Below, piece after piece: positions 6,064-7,240 of a stretch of DNA of 7,240 nt. Under the pieces are notes generated by a model. The model ran no database searches, was not told the DNA's origin, and saw only the letters and a program-made list of their open reading frames with translations. A program made the translations under genes and the position numbers. Origin of the DNA: Candidatus Nomurabacteria bacterium. GTDB lineage: Bacteria; Patescibacteriota; Minisyncoccia; Phycocordibacterales; UBA9973. The number at the start of each line of letters is the position of its first letter. The first letter of the stretch is position 1. The DNA is taken from contig CAIQAW010000014.1 in the NCBI GenBank assembly GCA_903869875.1, positions 1 to 7,240 on the forward strand, in the 5' to 3' direction.

Positions 6064-6092
6064 TTGCTAAAAGGGAAAATCTGATGTAATCT
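6064..6092 (+). promoter_or_regulatory. Possible promoter of the 242-residue gene
   Basis: TTGCTA (6064-6069) and TAATCT (6087-6092) are spaced by 17 bp, with a start point expected near 6099 and a leader of about 22 nt. The -10 is a weak match (3 of 6). Its -35 lies within a stretch (TGCT-AAAAGGG) that also resembles sequence downstream of copy B at 7045-7063. Confidence 0.4.
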
Positions 6093-6120
6093 ACATGAAA
6101 TAACTAAATTTCTTTACATC
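6083..6120 (+). promoter_or_regulatory. Operator-like dyad set before the 242-residue gene
   Basis: ATGTA-atc-TACAT (6084-6096) is an inverted repeat covering the predicted -10 box. A third half-site, TTACATC (6114-6120), is inverted relative to GATGTAA (6083-6089) and touches the ATG, with GAAAT/ATTTC nested between. This could be a repressor site or a 5'-leader hairpin that hides the start codon; AT-rich DNA also yields such dyads by chance. Confidence 0.35.
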
Positions 6121-6849
6121 ATGGAAAATCAAGATCTTATATACAAATTACCCGAAAAAATTCCTTTTGGATATTGGGGACTTAATAAACAGCATCAATT
6201 TAATATTAGACTGAACAGTTTAATTTTTCTTAATTTAACAAGTTTGCTTGGCATAAATTCCGATATTAATTTATTAAGAATTTATGCCGGAGAGGAACAC
6301 AATTCTGAATTATTACTTGATGCCGACTCTTTGTTTTCAAACACTCCTGAAAAGCAGATTGAACGTATTGAGAAATCTTTTAAGATTCTTGATTCGAAAG
6401 GAATATTCATACATGAAAGTATAAAATTAAGAAAGGAGTTTTTCTCTTTTTTAAACCTTAATTCTTTTTTAGGTGAATGTTTCTCAGGAATATTAATACT
6501 CAAGGCTACAGAAGTCGGACAGACAGCACCAATGGTACTACAGAGAGATTTGGTACTACCAGAATGTGTAAAACTTGTGCCGGCAAAAATGGCGTACCAA
6601 ATTGCATTTTTATTGTCTCATTGTATAACAGAGAATTTCATGAAAGTGTTTGATCTATCTCGAATACTTATAATGAACGAACCTTTAGATAAAATTGACA
6701 AATTTGATGATGACTTGATTATAAGTCTAAGCCCTTCAAGCAAAAAAAGAGGTGATAAAGCTCGAATTGACCTAGCTCTTTTTGAAAATCCTTATTCAAT
6801 AAATAAAGGTGACGGGCTTTGTTTTCTTTGTTTTGATTCAACTTATTAA
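6121..6849 (+). CDS. Hypothetical protein flanked by structured repeats, possibly acquired
   Basis: I do not recognise this 242-residue protein. It appears soluble: no signal peptide and no clear membrane segment. It opens with PEKIPFGYWGLNKQHQFNIR, has an acidic middle (EEHNSELLLDADSLF), a helical part around 83-120, a stretch AKMAYQIAFLLSHCITENFM (157-176), a basic patch SSKKRGDK (206-213) and a Cys-containing end (LCFLCFD). Nothing points to a catalytic site. Codon use differs from neighbouring genes: Ile is 12 ATT, 12 ATA and no ATC, against 28 ATA of 37 in the kinase. It stands alone between two terminators and between the two 61-nt repeats, next to a tRNA, which suggests lateral arrival as a cassette. 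The ATG at 6121 has no Shine-Dalgarno sequence. The long open frame with its own strong terminator makes it a likely real gene. Confidence 0.8.
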   Translation: MENQDLIYKLPEKIPFGYWGLNKQHQFNIRLNSLIFLNLTSLLGINSDINLLRIYAGEEHNSELLLDADSLFSNTPEKQIERIEKSFKILDSKGIFIHESIKLRKEFFSFLNLNSFLGECFSGILILKATEVGQTAPMVLQRDLVLPECVKLVPAKMAYQIAFLLSHCITENFMKVFDLSRILIMNEPLDKIDKFDDDLIISLSPSSKKRGDKARIDLALFENPYSINKGDGLCFLCFDSTY

Positions 6850-6855
6850 AAATAC

Positions 6856-6894
6856 AAAGGCGCACACTACAGAATATTGGTGTGCGCTTTTTTT
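6856..6894 (+). terminator. Intrinsic terminator of the 242-residue gene
   Basis: Stem GCGCACAC (6860-6867) / GTGTGCGC (6880-6887) with a 12-nt loop is followed by seven T (6888-6894). A G-U and three A-U pairs (6856-6859) can lengthen the stem. It begins a few bases after the stop codon. Confidence 0.93.
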
Positions 6895-6958
6895 ATTTCA
6901 GTTAACCATGCAATATATTATGCTTTTATATCAGTACTCTGAAAGAGAGGGTTTTTGT

Positions 6959-7019
6959 GCCACGAGTCCCTAAGTCTGCTCATGCACAAGTGCATTGTGC
7001 GGACATAAGGGCTCTCGGC
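6959..7019 (+). repeat. Structured direct repeat, copy B (61 nt hairpin element)
   Basis: Second copy of the element at 5986-6046, offset 973 nt. Relative to copy A, two T-G pairs become C-G (6960 and 6969 side), one A-T pair becomes G-C by a double change (6978 with 7000), two changes lie in unpaired bases and one (7016) breaks an A-T pair. Copy B should therefore be the more stable fold. It stands between the terminator of the 242-residue gene and a hairpin-rich stretch leading to the tRNA. Confidence 0.85.
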
Positions 7020-7209
7020 CCCGACTCGCGGTGTTTTGTCGTAGTGCTCCAAAAGGGGAATCTCGTCTTACAGACGCTGTACACCTTTTCGGTGTGTTCA
7101 AAATAGAATTTCTCACACACAACGAAAAGCTTTTCGATGTCCCCGACACAAGCAAAGCAGTTTGCTTGTTTAGAGTCACAATATAAAAACCCCCTTACGG
7201 GTGTTTTTT
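6959..7209 (+). ncRNA. Hairpin-rich non-coding stretch, candidate structured RNA of about 250 nt
   Basis: No convincing gene lies in 6895-7215. After copy B come a series of small hairpins: CGTCT/AGACG (7064-7076), ACACC/GGTGT (7081-7095), the perfect palindrome CGAAAAGCTTTTCG (7123-7136) and CAAGCAAA/TTTGCTTG with loop GCAG (7149-7168), then a terminator whose T-run ends at 7209. Such density in 250 nt suggests a structured RNA read on the plus strand. I looked for and did not find the hallmarks of RNase P RNA, SRP RNA or tmRNA. No clear promoter is seen, so existence as a transcript is unproven; it could also be a cluster of DNA palindromes at a recombination site. Confidence 0.35.
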
Positions 7210-7223
7210 ATATTGTGACTCTA
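7171..7223. terminator. Long inverted repeat/bidirectional terminator overlapping the tRNA 3' end
   Basis: A perfect 19-bp inverted repeat (7171-7189 with 7205-7223) is continued by CCC (7192-7194) / GGG (7199-7201) around a TTAC loop. T-runs follow the inner stem on both strands (7204-7209 on plus, 7188-7184 on minus), so it can end both the minus-strand tRNA transcript and any plus-strand transcript from the copy-B side. The right arm includes the tRNA's acceptor 3' strand and discriminator base. Confidence 0.8.
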
Positions 7224-7240
7224 CGGGGAATCGAACCCCG
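7216..7240 (-). tRNA. tRNA, 3' portion only (cut by right edge)
   Basis: Read on the minus strand, 7240-7224 is a perfect T arm, CGGGG-TTCGATT-CCCCG, with the canonical TTCGATT loop. The acceptor 3' strand TAGAGTC (7223-7217) and discriminator A (7216) follow. CCA is not encoded (next bases are CAA), so it must be added after transcription. The anticodon lies outside the window and the amino acid cannot be given. Position 70 is G, paired to an expected C3, which speaks against tRNA-Ala or tmRNA (G3-U70). Confidence 0.9.

Noticed and set aside
5986..7019. Integron attC sites or a CRISPR array
   Set aside because: The repeats lack the GTTRRRY/RYYYAAC core boxes of attC and no integrase is in the window; two copies 912 nt apart without spacers of regular length cannot be a CRISPR array.
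6970..7186. Overlapping open frames of 63-69 codons on both strands between copy B and the tRNA
   Set aside because: They lie on hairpin-dense DNA, partly on the repeat and the terminator, have no ribosome binding site, and look like low-information translations of structured sequence. Only the repeat-derived part is shared with the other copy.
7216..7240. tmRNA 3' end
   Set aside because: The T arm would fit, but the acceptor strand TAGAGTC gives G at position 70 and lacks the G3-U70 pair needed for alanine charging.

Overview
The window looks like chromosomal DNA of an AT-rich, small-genome bacterium, most likely from the Candidate Phyla Radiation (Patescibacteria). Saccharibacteria is my best guess, from overall style rather than from a phylogenetic marker I could test. 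The support is: strong use of ATA for isoleucine in the core genes (28 of 37 Ile codons in the histidine kinase), no convincing Shine-Dalgarno sequence before any start, Lys/Ala-rich tailing of a ribosomal protein, tight packing, and full-length genes that read with the standard code (no in-frame TGA, so not the UGA=Gly lineages).

Layout. (1) Positions 2-2960, plus strand: a tight operon holding the C-terminal part of a methyltransferase (NNMT/PNMT/TEMT type, cut by the left edge), an eight-segment membrane sensor-like protein, an unrecognised 93-residue protein and a soluble GAF histidine kinase. It ends at a bidirectional terminator (about 2960-2993). (2) Positions 3005-5387, minus strand: corA (Mg2+/divalent cation channel) followed by cysS (cysteinyl-tRNA synthetase), separated by a GC-rich double hairpin. 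(3) Positions 5388-5520: a divergent promoter region with a 14-bp-arm palindrome midway between two promoters that share the extended -10 TGCTATA(C/T)T. Both -10 boxes sit so close to the start codons that the mRNAs would be leaderless or nearly so. (4) Positions 5521-5976: rplU (ribosomal protein L21) with a basic N-terminal extension, then an intrinsic terminator. (5) Positions 5986-7240: an accessory-looking segment. An unrecognised 242-residue gene with different codon habits lies between two 61-nt direct repeats that fold into the same hairpin and differ only by transitions, several of them structure-preserving. The right-hand copy leads into about 190 nt of further hairpins, a long inverted repeat/terminator, and the 3' end of a minus-strand tRNA that runs off the right edge.

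How the genes fit together: the first operon reads as a sensory pathway split over separate polypeptides (membrane module, small protein, kinase) with no response regulator in view. cysS, corA and rplU are housekeeping genes with no obvious functional link. The most unusual part of the window is the paired structured repeat and its cargo gene next to the tRNA.
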